From Streptomyces albireticuli (GTDB lineage: Bacteria > Actinomycetota > Actinomycetes > Streptomycetales > Streptomycetaceae): a stretch of DNA of 64,000 nt. Each line of letters starts with the position of its first letter. Position 1 is the stretch's first letter. This document shows, in pieces, positions 42,296 through 49,300 of this stretch. The notes below the pieces were generated by a model. It did not search any database and was not told the origin of the DNA. It saw nothing but the letters and a program-made list of their open reading frames with translations. The position numbers and the translations under genes are program-made. Where the stretch lies: the NCBI RefSeq assembly GCF_021228125.1, contig NZ_JAJQQS010000006.1, positions 248,001 to 312,000 of the forward strand, given 5' to 3'.

Positions 42296-42376
42296 TCAGT
42301 TGCTCAAGCAGCACGACCATGGCAGCCGGACGGGCCGGTCGCCATAGGTAAAGACGTAGGTCAGGTGCTTGCGCAT
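42296..42376 (-). CDS. Aromatic leader peptide of chorismate mutase
   Basis: A 26-codon ORF starting MRKHLTYVFTYGDR and ending LPWSCCLSN, with Tyr7, Phe9, Tyr11 and Trp20. Phe is encoded by TTT and Tyr11 by TAT, both rare in this GC-rich genome. It is followed by an intrinsic terminator and then the chorismate mutase gene, whose product feeds Phe/Tyr synthesis. It has no ribosome-binding site, but CATACT lies 7 nt before the ATG, with TTGGCC 18 bp further upstream, implying a leaderless transcript. The attenuation role is inferred. Confidence 0.75.
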   Translation of the reverse strand: MRKHLTYVFTYGDRPVRLPWSCCLSN

Positions 42377-42383
42377 GGGGGAC

Positions 42384-42413
42384 AGTATGGCCCCGGAGCG
42401 GCCCCGCGGCCAA
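42384..42413 (-). promoter_or_regulatory. Promoter of the chorismate mutase leader
   Basis: A -35-like TTGGCC (42413-42408), 18-bp spacer and -10-like CATACT (42389-42384). The predicted start coincides with the leader ATG at 42376. Confidence 0.55.
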
Positions 42414-42468
42414 GGCCGGGCGGGTCCGGGTTCGGATGGTGAGACAAAAGCAAGGCCCCGAGCCCCGG

Positions 42469-42474
42469 TAGAAT
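42469..42474 (+). promoter_or_regulatory. Probable -10 of guaA
   Basis: TAGAAT is a near-consensus actinobacterial -10 hexamer 46 bp upstream of the guaA start, in the spacer shared with the divergent chorismate mutase leader. Confidence 0.55.
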
Positions 42475-42520
42475 CGACAAATAGAGACCCCCTCCTCACC
42501 ACCGCCGGAAGGCCGCACCC

Positions 42521-44116
42521 GTGTCAGCAGCACCCCCCGCCGCCCACGACAACACCGCGGAGCCGGTGCTCGTTGTCGACTTCGGCGCGCAGTACGCCCA
42601 GCTCATCGCCCGCCGCGTCCGTGAGGCACGGGTCTACAGCGAGGTCGTCCCGTCCACCATGCCGGTGGCCGAGATGCTCGCGAAGAACCCCAAGGCGATC
42701 ATCCTCTCCGGCGGCCCCTCGTCCGTCTACGAAGAGGGCGCCCCCACCGTGGACCGCTCCCTGTTCGAGGCCGGCGTCCCCGTCTTCGGCATGTGCTACG
42801 GCTTCCAGCTGATGGCCACCTCCCTCGGCGGCACCGTCGACAACTCCGGTGCCCGCGAGTACGGCCGTACGCCCCTGACCGTGTCCCGCCCGGGCTCGAC
42901 CCTCTTCGAGGGCACGCCCGCCGAGCAGCCGGTGTGGATGTCGCACGGCGACGCCTGCTCCGCCGCCCCCGAGGGCTTCACGGTCACCGCGTCCACGGAC
43001 GTCGTCCCCGTCGCCGCCTTCGAGAACGACGAGAAGAAGCTCTACGGCGTCCAGTACCACCCCGAGGTCATGCACTCCACGCACGGCCAGCAGGTCCTGG
43101 AGCACTTCCTCTACCGCGGCGCGGGCATCCAGCCCACCTGGACCACCGGCAACGTCATCGAGGAGCAGGTCGCCGCGATCCGCGCGCAGGTCGGCACCAA
43201 GCGCGCCATCTGCGGCCTGTCCGGCGGCGTCGACTCCGCCGTCGCCGCGGCCCTCGTCCAGAAGGCCATCGGCGACCAGCTCACCTGCGTCTATGTCGAC
43301 CACGGCCTGATGCGCAAGGGCGAGACCGAGCAGGTCGAGAAGGACTTCGTCGCGGCCACCGGCGTCCAGCTGAAGGTCGTCGACGCCCAGGAGCGCTTCC
43401 TCTCCGCCCTCGCGGGCGTCTCCGACCCGGAGACCAAGCGCAAGATCATCGGCCGTGAGTTCATCCGCGTCTTCGAGCAGGCACAGGCCGAGATCGTGGC
43501 CGAGGCCGGCGCCGAGGGCGAGGACGTCGCGTTCCTCGTCCAGGGCACGCTCTACCCCGACGTGGTCGAGTCCGGTGGCGGCACCGGCACCGCCAACATC
43601 AAGTCCCACCACAACGTGGGCGGCCTCCCCGAGGACCTGGAGTTCGAGCTCGTCGAGCCGCTGCGCCAGCTCTTCAAGGACGAGGTCCGCATGGTCGGCG
43701 CCGAGCTGGGCCTGCCGGACGAGATCGTCCAGCGCCAGCCCTTCCCGGGCCCCGGCCTCGGCATCCGCATCGTCGGCGAGGTCAGCAAGGAGCGTCTGGA
43801 CCTGCTCCGCGAGGCCGACGCCATCGCCCGCGAGGAGCTGTCCGCCGCCGGTCTCGACCGCGAGATCTGGCAGTGCCCGGTCGTCCTGCTCGCGGACGTC
43901 CGCAGCGTCGGCGTCCAGGGCGACGGTCGCACCTACGGCCACCCGATCGTCCTGCGCCCGGTCTCCTCCGAGGACGCCATGACGGCCGACTGGTCGCGCC
44001 TGCCCTACGACGTGCTGGGCAAGATCTCGACCCGCATCACCAACGAGGTCGACGACGTCAACCGCGTCGTCCTCGACATCACGAGCAAGCCCCCGGGCAC
44101 CATCGAGTGGGAGTAG
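42521..44116 (+). CDS. guaA: GMP synthase (glutamine-hydrolysing)
   Basis: A 531-residue enzyme that converts XMP to GMP with ATP and glutamine. The N-terminal class I amidotransferase has Cys92 in FGMCYGFQL and His/Glu in [10 protein letters not shown]. The ATP pyrophosphatase domain has the P-loop [15 protein letters not shown] at about 228-242. The C-terminal dimerisation domain includes [14 protein letters not shown] and ends [27 protein letters not shown]. Length is normal. The GTG start is chosen at the N-terminus of the glutaminase domain; the ribosome-binding site is GGAAGG. Confidence 0.98.
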   Translation: MSAAPPAAHDNTAEPVLVVDFGAQYAQLIARRVREARVYSEVVPSTMPVAEMLAKNPKAIILSGGPSSVYEEGAPTVDRSLFEAGVPVFGMCYGFQLMATSLGGTVDNSGAREYGRTPLTVSRPGSTLFEGTPAEQPVWMSHGDACSAAPEGFTVTASTDVVPVAAFENDEKKLYGVQYHPEVMHSTHGQQVLEHFLYRGAGIQPTWTTGNVIEEQVAAIRAQVGTKRAICGLSGGVDSAVAAALVQKAIGDQLTCVYVDHGLMRKGETEQVEKDFVAATGVQLKVVDAQERFLSALAGVSDPETKRKIIGREFIRVFEQAQAEIVAEAGAEGEDVAFLVQGTLYPDVVESGGGTGTANIKSHHNVGGLPEDLEFELVEPLRQLFKDEVRMVGAELGLPDEIVQRQPFPGPGLGIRIVGEVSKERLDLLREADAIAREELSAAGLDREIWQCPVVLLADVRSVGVQGDGRTYGHPIVLRPVSSEDAMTADWSRLPYDVLGKISTRITNEVDDVNRVVLDITSKPPGTIEWE

Positions 44117-44137
44117 TCCCCACCCGCCCGACGGCAC

Positions 44138-44176
44138 CCGCGCCGCCTTCCCGTCCGTGACGGGGAGGCGGCGCGG
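44138..44176. terminator. Hairpin terminator after guaA
   Basis: An 18-bp stem with one G-U pair: CCGCGCCGCCTTCCCGTC (44138-44155) with GACGGGGAGGCGGCGCGG (44159-44176), loop CGT. It lies 22 bp past the guaA stop. Confidence 0.88.
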
Positions 44177-44220
44177 TCGTTTCCCCGGAGGACGGCCCCG
44201 GGAACCGGAACGGGGCCTGC

Positions 44221-44250
44221 GACACGTGGACATGGGACACGTGGACATGG
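44221..44250. repeat. Perfect 15-bp direct repeat with CACGTG
   Basis: Two adjacent identical copies of GACACGTGGACATGG, each with the palindrome CACGTG, end 13 bp before the next gene's start. This could be a regulatory site or slippage. Confidence 0.8.
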
Positions 44251-44263
44251 GGGAGGGCGGGCC

Positions 44264-45208
44264 GTGCGGCGAACCGTCGACATCGCACCAGGCGTGCGGC
44301 TGTGGTCCGAGGCGCGGGGGCCCGCCGACGCGCCCCCGCTCCTGCTGATCATGGGTGCCGCGACGTCCGCCCTGGGCTGGCCCGAGGAGTTCGTCGACGC
44401 CCTGGCGGCCCGCCACCGGGTGATCCGCTACGACCACCGCGACACCGGCCGCTCCACCAGGGCGTACGAGTCGCGGCCGTACCGCGTCGCCGACCTCGCC
44501 GAGGACGCGCTCGGCGTCCTGGACGCCCACGGCGCCGCACGCGCGCACGTCGTCGGCCTGTCCCTGGGCGGGCTGCTGACCCAGCTGCTGCTCGCCGACC
44601 ACCCCGAGCGGCTGCTGAGCGCCACCCTGCTCGGCACCTGCGCGCTCAGCGAGCACCCGCTGACCGGCCCCGACGGCACCGAGACCGCCGCCGCCGACCT
44701 GCCCGGCATCGACCCGCGCGTCCTGGAGATGTGGGCGTGCCCGGCCCCGGACCACGGCCCGGAGGCCGAGCTCGACCGGCGGGTGGCGCACTGGCGGCTG
44801 CTCAGCGGTGACGAGCTCCCCTTCCACGCCGAGGAGCTGCGCGAGCGGGAGCGGCGCGACATCGAGCACGCCGGCCGCCACGACGTCACCACCGCCCACG
44901 GCCGCGCCGACGCCTCGGGGCTGCTGCGCACGGCCGAACTGGCCCGGAACACCGTCCCCACGCTCGTCGTCGAGGCCACCGCCGAGCCCGTCTTCCCGCC
45001 GCCGCACGCCCGTCACCTCGCGCAGGTGATCGCGGGGGCCCGCCTCGTGGTGATGCCGGGGATAGGGCATGCGTTGCCGCGCGAGTGCATGCCGCCGCTG
45101 GCCGACGCGATCCTGGAACACACGGGCGCGTGCTTTTTCCCCAGCCCCGCCCCGAACCCCGGTCCTCAAGCGCCGGACGGGCTGAAAATCAGCCCGTCCG
45201 GCGCTTGA
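44264..45208 (+). CDS. Alpha/beta hydrolase with repeat-encoded C-terminus
   Basis: A 314-residue alpha/beta hydrolase. It has RYDHRDTGRSTRAYE, nucleophile elbow VVGLSLGG (Ser100) and late His in MPGIGHALP. The expected acid falls in VEATAEPVFPP, where Glu appears instead of the common Asp. The last 25 or so residues (from CFFPSPAP) are encoded by the composite palindrome; the stop codon lies inside its core stem. The domain itself ends before this, so activity is probably unaffected. Substrate unknown. Confidence 0.88.
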   Translation: MRRTVDIAPGVRLWSEARGPADAPPLLLIMGAATSALGWPEEFVDALAARHRVIRYDHRDTGRSTRAYESRPYRVADLAEDALGVLDAHGAARAHVVGLSLGGLLTQLLLADHPERLLSATLLGTCALSEHPLTGPDGTETAAADLPGIDPRVLEMWACPAPDHGPEAELDRRVAHWRLLSGDELPFHAEELRERERRDIEHAGRHDVTTAHGRADASGLLRTAELARNTVPTLVVEATAEPVFPPPHARHLAQVIAGARLVVMPGIGHALPRECMPPLADAILEHTGACFFPSPAPNPGPQAPDGLKISPSGA

Positions 45209-45302
45209 GGACACCGCGCGTCAGCGCGGAAAGGGGGCCCGGGGGCTTGCCCCCGGTTACGGGAAGGGGCGGGGCTGGGGAAAAGGCCCGCCGCAGGCGC
45301 AC
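45131..45302. repeat. Composite long palindrome, copy 3
   Basis: The core TCCTCAAGCGCCGGACGGGCTGA (45163-45185) pairs with TCAGCCCGTCCGGCGCTTGAGGA (45189-45211) across a 3-nt loop. Flanks are GGGGCTTGCCCCC and the GGAAGGGGCGGGGCTGGGG arm. The core overlaps the 3' end of the hydrolase gene. Confidence 0.88.
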
Positions 45303-45407
45303 ACACGGCCGTCGCACCCCTGTCGCCCACCCGTACCCGGAGGTAGCTTCCGTTGCGTACCGGAGCCGAGGACCCGTACCCCGGACGCGCAGCGAAGGAG
45401 CCGCCTC

Positions 45408-46196
45408 ATGTCGCAGACGCCCGAGCCCGTTCCCACCGAACGACTGCTGTTCGCCATGCCGCCGAAGCACGAAAGCGTCGAGGACGAGCGGCGCCACCGC
45501 AAGGAGCGGCTCGCCGCCGCGCTGCGGCTCTTCGGCCGGTTCGGCTTCGAGGAGGGTGTCGCGGGGCACATCACCGCGCGGGACCCGGAGTTCACGGACT
45601 GCTTCTGGGTCAACCCCTTCGGGATGTCCTTCAAGCACATCACCGTGAGCGACCTGATCATGGTGAATCACCTGGGTCAGGTCGTCGAGGGCCGCCACCA
45701 CGTCAACCAGGCGGCGTTCGCCATCCACGCGCAGGTCCACAAGGCCCGGCCGGACGTCGTGGCCGCCGCCCACAGCCACTCCGTCCACGGGCGGGCGCTG
45801 TCCTCGCTGGGGGAGCTCCTGGAGCCGATCACCCAGGACGTCTGCGCCTTCTACCAGGACCACGCGCTCTTCGACGACTACACCGGCGTCGTCGTGGACG
45901 AGGAGGAGGGGCGGCGCATCGCGACCGCGCTCGGCCCGCACAAGGCCGTGATCCTGCGCAACCACGGGCTGCTCACCGTGGGCGACTCGGTCGACGCGGC
46001 GGCGTGGTGGTTCATCACCATGGAACGTTCCTGCCAGGTCCAGCTCCTGGCGAAGGCCGCCGGGAAGCCGGTGCTCATCGACCCCGCGAGCGCGGAGCAC
46101 ACGCGCGAGCAGCTGGGAAACGACCTGGTCGCGTGGATCAACTACCAGCCGCTGTACCAGCAGATCACCCGGAGCGAGCCGGAGCTGCTGAACTGA
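45408..46196 (+). CDS. Class II aldolase/adducin-family protein
   Basis: A 262-residue protein of the class II aldolase family (fuculose-phosphate aldolase fold). It shows FGFEEGVAGHITARDPEFTD, FWVNPFGMSFKHITVSDLIM, the zinc HxH in AAAHSHSVHGRALSS and third His in ILRNHGLLTVGDSVDAAAWW. Relatives cleave sugar phosphates or decarboxylate sugar acids with zinc; this member's substrate is unknown. The ATG follows GGAGCCGCCTC. Confidence 0.9.
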   Translation: MSQTPEPVPTERLLFAMPPKHESVEDERRHRKERLAAALRLFGRFGFEEGVAGHITARDPEFTDCFWVNPFGMSFKHITVSDLIMVNHLGQVVEGRHHVNQAAFAIHAQVHKARPDVVAAAHSHSVHGRALSSLGELLEPITQDVCAFYQDHALFDDYTGVVVDEEEGRRIATALGPHKAVILRNHGLLTVGDSVDAAAWWFITMERSCQVQLLAKAAGKPVLIDPASAEHTREQLGNDLVAWINYQPLYQQITRSEPELLN

Positions 46197-46358
46197 CGCC
46201 GGGAGCCCCGTCGGGGAGGTGGGCCGGCACTCCGGAAGTCCGGTGGGGAGGCGGATCGGCTACCCCGGGAGCCCGGCGGGCCGGTGGGGCGGCGCCCCCT
46301 CCTGTCGGCGGGGGTGGCTCGTCCTTTCGGGCCTCCTATATGGCCACATGCGCCGCCT

Positions 46359-46468
46359 AGGATGGATCGATGCCGAGGCATACCCGCCTCGGCATCGTCA
46401 TGTCCCGGCCTTACGGTGCCCGGGCGTCACGGGCCGTCCCGCGTCGCCGGGCGCGCACCCGGCGACGC
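46359..46468 (+). promoter_or_regulatory. Promoter and structured leader of the L,D-transpeptidase gene
   Basis: A TAGGAT -10-like hexamer (46359-46364) is followed by two perfect hairpins. One is CGATGCCGAGGC/GCCTCGGCATCG (46368-46379 with 46386-46397). The other is GCGTCGCCGGG/CCCGGCGACGC (46441-46451 with 46458-46468). If transcription starts after TAGGAT, the leader is about 150 nt and highly structured. It matches no riboswitch I know. Confidence 0.5.
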
Positions 46469-46524
46469 CCGCCCGGCACCGCCGCGGCCGGAAGAGACAC
46501 CGAAGAAACACCGGTAGGAGAACC

Positions 46525-47556
46525 ATGCGCCGCCTTTCCCGTTGCGTCGGGCTGTCCGCCGCCGTGGCCCTCACGGGCCTGGCCGTCACCGCGTGCGGGG
46601 GTGGTGCCGAGGCCGAGGAGCGGCCCGCCGCCAAGTCCTCCTCGTCCCCGTCCTCCGCCGCGCCGTCCCCCTCCGCCACGCCCGTGGTCGAGAAGCAGGC
46701 CCCGCCCGCGAAGACGCTGACCGGCGCCGCCCGGGTCGTACGGCCCGAGATAGCCCCGGCGAACGGCGAGAAGGTCGGCGTCGGCCAGCCCCTCGCCCTC
46801 GTCTTCAAGCAGCAGAAGGTCTCGCCCGAGCTGCGGGCCGGCATCGAGGGGCGGCTGAAGGTCTCCACCTCCCCGCAGGTGCCGGGCGCCTGGCACTGGA
46901 ACGAGACGAAGGGCGACACCCGCGTCCACTTCCGGCCCGAGAAGTTCTGGCCCGCCGGCACGAAGGTGACCCTCGACGCGCGCCTGGCCGGGGTGCAGCT
47001 CGCCGACGGCACGGCCGCCGCCGGCGACCGCAAGGTCTCCTTCACCATCGGCGACTCCATGGTCAACACCGTGGACCTCAAGACGCGCAAGATGACGGTC
47101 GTGCGCAACGGCAAGACCCTGCGCACCATCGAGATCAGCGGCGGCGACGAGTCGAAGGGCTTCGGCACCCGCGAGGGCGTCAAGACGATCCTCGCCAAGG
47201 AGGGCCGGGTCGTCATGGACTCGCTCTCCATCGGCATCCCGCGCAACCACCCCGACGGGTTCTTCGGCTCGTACGACTACAGCATGCGCGAGACGATCAG
47301 CGGCGAGTACGTGCACGCGGCCCCGGACAACGCCGAGTCGTTCGGCAAGGAGAACGTCAGCCACGGCTGCATCGGCATGTCCACGGACAACGCCAAGTGG
47401 CTGTACGGGATGAGCCTCAAGGGCGACGTCGTGCGGGTGGTGGGCAGCACCAAGCCCAAGCCGATGGACCGCTTCGGCAACGGCTACGGCGACTGGAACA
47501 TCGACTGGCAGGAGTGGCTGGCCGGCAGCGCTCTGGGCGTCCGCACGGGCGCCTGA
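46525..47556 (+). CDS. L,D-transpeptidase lipoprotein (YkuD)
   Basis: A 343-residue lipoprotein that makes 3-3 peptidoglycan crosslinks. Lipobox LAVTAC has Cys24, followed by a Ser/Pro linker, an Ig-like domain (about 70-175; IAPANGEKVGVGQPLALVFK, FRPEKFWPAGTKVTLDARL) and a YkuD catalytic domain with ENVSHGCIGMS (catalytic His and Cys). This is the layout of mycobacterial LdtMt2-type enzymes. The ATG follows AGGAG. Confidence 0.95.
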   Translation: MRRLSRCVGLSAAVALTGLAVTACGGGAEAEERPAAKSSSSPSSAAPSPSATPVVEKQAPPAKTLTGAARVVRPEIAPANGEKVGVGQPLALVFKQQKVSPELRAGIEGRLKVSTSPQVPGAWHWNETKGDTRVHFRPEKFWPAGTKVTLDARLAGVQLADGTAAAGDRKVSFTIGDSMVNTVDLKTRKMTVVRNGKTLRTIEISGGDESKGFGTREGVKTILAKEGRVVMDSLSIGIPRNHPDGFFGSYDYSMRETISGEYVHAAPDNAESFGKENVSHGCIGMSTDNAKWLYGMSLKGDVVRVVGSTKPKPMDRFGNGYGDWNIDWQEWLAGSALGVRTGA

Positions 47557-47590
47557 GCCCCCGGCTCCGCACCGGCCCCTCGTCCGTACC

Positions 47591-47618
47591 GGCCCCCCGG
47601 CTCTCCGGCCGGGGGGCC
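47591..47618. terminator. Hairpin terminator
   Basis: GGCCCCCCGGC (47591-47601) and GCCGGGGGGCC (47608-47618) form a perfect 11-bp stem between the L,D-transpeptidase and the convergent small membrane protein gene. Confidence 0.8.
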
Positions 47619-47621
47619 CGC

Positions 47622-47864
47622 TCAGTCGAGGGGCCGGCGTCCGCCGGGTCCGTCCGGGTCGGCGCCCCGGGCGCGGGAACGGCGGATCACGAACGCCAGG
47701 AAGGACACCAGGCCCGCCAGGCAGAAGCCGGCGGCCAGGACCGGCAGCAGGGCGTAGGCCGGGAAGTGCCAGGAGCCGTGGGCCGCGGCGAGGTAGGCGG
47801 CGCAGCCGCCCAGCAGCACCAGCCCGACCACGAGCTTTCCCGGTTCGAAGTCATGCCGCCTCAC
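47622..47864 (-). CDS. Small two-helix membrane protein
   Basis: An 80-residue protein with two transmembrane helices (LVVGLVLLGGCAAYLAAA; FPAYALLPVLAAGFCLAGLVSFLAFVI), a short positively charged loop and an Arg/Asp/Gly-rich tail. The ATG lies inside the 3' end of the PspC gene (14-nt overlap), so the two are one operon. Function unknown. Confidence 0.85.
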   Translation of the reverse strand: MRRHDFEPGKLVVGLVLLGGCAAYLAAAHGSWHFPAYALLPVLAAGFCLAGLVSFLAFVIRRSRARGADPDGPGGRRPLD

Positions 47865-49167
47865 GGGTCACCTCCACCTGTCCGATGCCGGCCTTGAGAC
47901 GGAGCTCCAGGGTGCCCCGGGAGGGCTTACCGGGGGCGGCGTCCAGCGTCACGCTCCGCTTCTGCCCGGGCTGCACGTCGATGTTGTCGGTCGCCTCGCC
48001 GGGCAGCTGGATGTCTCCGACGCCGACGTCGATGGTGAGCTTCGCGGTGACGTCCGCCGGGAGCACCACCCTGAGCTGCCCGGCCCCGACCTCGGCGCCC
48101 GTACGGACCGGGGCGTCCTCCGGCCAGGCCAGACCCGTCAGGTCGAGCACGCCGACACCGCTGCCCACCCGGTACTCCCCGCGCACCGCCGCGGCGTCCG
48201 CCGGGCGCCACGTCGACCGCGTCCAGTCGGTGCTCACCGACTTCGGCAGGCCGGCGGCGCCCGTCAGCAGCGCCGCCGTCAGCACGGCCGCGACGACGGT
48301 GCCGCCGCCCGTACGCCCGTAGAGCGAGCTGACCGCGATGCCGAGCCCGAAGACGCCCAGGGCCGACGCCAGGCCGATCTCCAGGCAGGTGCCCAGCGGC
48401 TGGTGGTCCCAGGCCAGGCCGGTGCCCAGCGCGAACGCGAGGACGGCCAGCAGGAACGTCCAGCCGCCCAGCGGCCTGCCCGCCGCCTTCGCCGGGCGGC
48501 GGACCGCCGGGCGGCCCCTGTCGGGCCGGCTGTCCCACGGGCCGTCGTCCGGGCCCCACAGATAGCCGGTCTCCGCGCCCATCGGGCCCGTCGTGCCGTC
48601 CTTGACGATCGGGTCCCGCCACCACGACGGGCCGCCCGGGGCGGGCGGCGCCTGGGTCTCGGGCGGCGCCGGCGCCGACTTCGGCTTCTGCGGGTGCTTC
48701 TGCGCGGCGGGGACGTCCTCCTCCACCTCGGTCCGGTGCCGCGACCAGTACGCGGCGCCCGCCGTGGCGAGCGTCAGCAGCAGCCCGAAGGACATCACCG
48801 CGCTGTTGTTGAGCATCGACAGGAACAGGCCGCAGCCCACCAGCGCGCACAGCACCGCCGTCAGCGCCGGGCCCTCCACCCGGCCGGACAGCAGCCGCCG
48901 GCCCTCGTTCTCCTCCTCGCCCTCCAGCGGGATCAGCAGCCAGGCGAAGCCGTAGAAGATCAGGCCCAGCCCGCCGGTGACCGAGAGGACGCCCAGCACC
49001 ACCCGGAAGACGACGGGGTCGAGGTCGAAGCAGCGGCCCGCGCCGCCGCACACGCCCGCGACCGCCTTGTGGTCACGGCTGCGCCGCAAGGGCGGCCGGA
49101 CAACGGATGAGATGCCGTGAACCGCGCCCGCCGGTTGCGCGTCCTCGCTGGTGGGTGTGTCGGTCAT
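47851..49167 (-). CDS. PspC-domain multi-pass membrane protein
   Basis: A 438-residue membrane protein. The PspC domain (about 27-82; RSRDHKAVAGVCGGAGRCFD, LDPVVFRVVLGVLSVTGGLG, FYGFAWLLIP) is followed by two helices, a hydrophilic loop, several more helices and a C-terminal beta-repeat domain (YRVGSGVGVLDLTGLAWPED, IDVGVGDIQLPGEATDNIDV). The last is reminiscent of LiaF-like C-terminal domains. PspC proteins sense membrane stress. ATG 49167 is the most likely start; ATG 49176 is possible. It is divergent from Ser/Thr kinase C. Confidence 0.88.
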   Translation of the reverse strand: MTDTPTSEDAQPAGAVHGISSVVRPPLRRSRDHKAVAGVCGGAGRCFDLDPVVFRVVLGVLSVTGGLGLIFYGFAWLLIPLEGEEENEGRRLLSGRVEGPALTAVLCALVGCGLFLSMLNNSAVMSFGLLLTLATAGAAYWSRHRTEVEEDVPAAQKHPQKPKSAPAPPETQAPPAPGGPSWWRDPIVKDGTTGPMGAETGYLWGPDDGPWDSRPDRGRPAVRRPAKAAGRPLGGWTFLLAVLAFALGTGLAWDHQPLGTCLEIGLASALGVFGLGIAVSSLYGRTGGGTVVAAVLTAALLTGAAGLPKSVSTDWTRSTWRPADAAAVRGEYRVGSGVGVLDLTGLAWPEDAPVRTGAEVGAGQLRVVLPADVTAKLTIDVGVGDIQLPGEATDNIDVQPGQKRSVTLDAAPGKPSRGTLELRLKAGIGQVEVTREAA

Positions 49168-49300
49168 ACAGGACATGGTGTCAACCGGAACGCGCTTGCG
49201 GCACACCTGACGACCCTGGCCGTTCCCTGAGATATCCCCCGAGAAGGTGCCCGCTATCGTGGCGCATCGATCACTTACGGGGGAACCGGAGGGGTGCACG

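Noticed and set aside
42524..45214. An 896-codon open frame on the minus strand across guaA and the hydrolase
   Set aside because: Shadow of guaA; composition is Asp/Gly/Val/Leu mirror-codon sequence with no ribosome-binding site.
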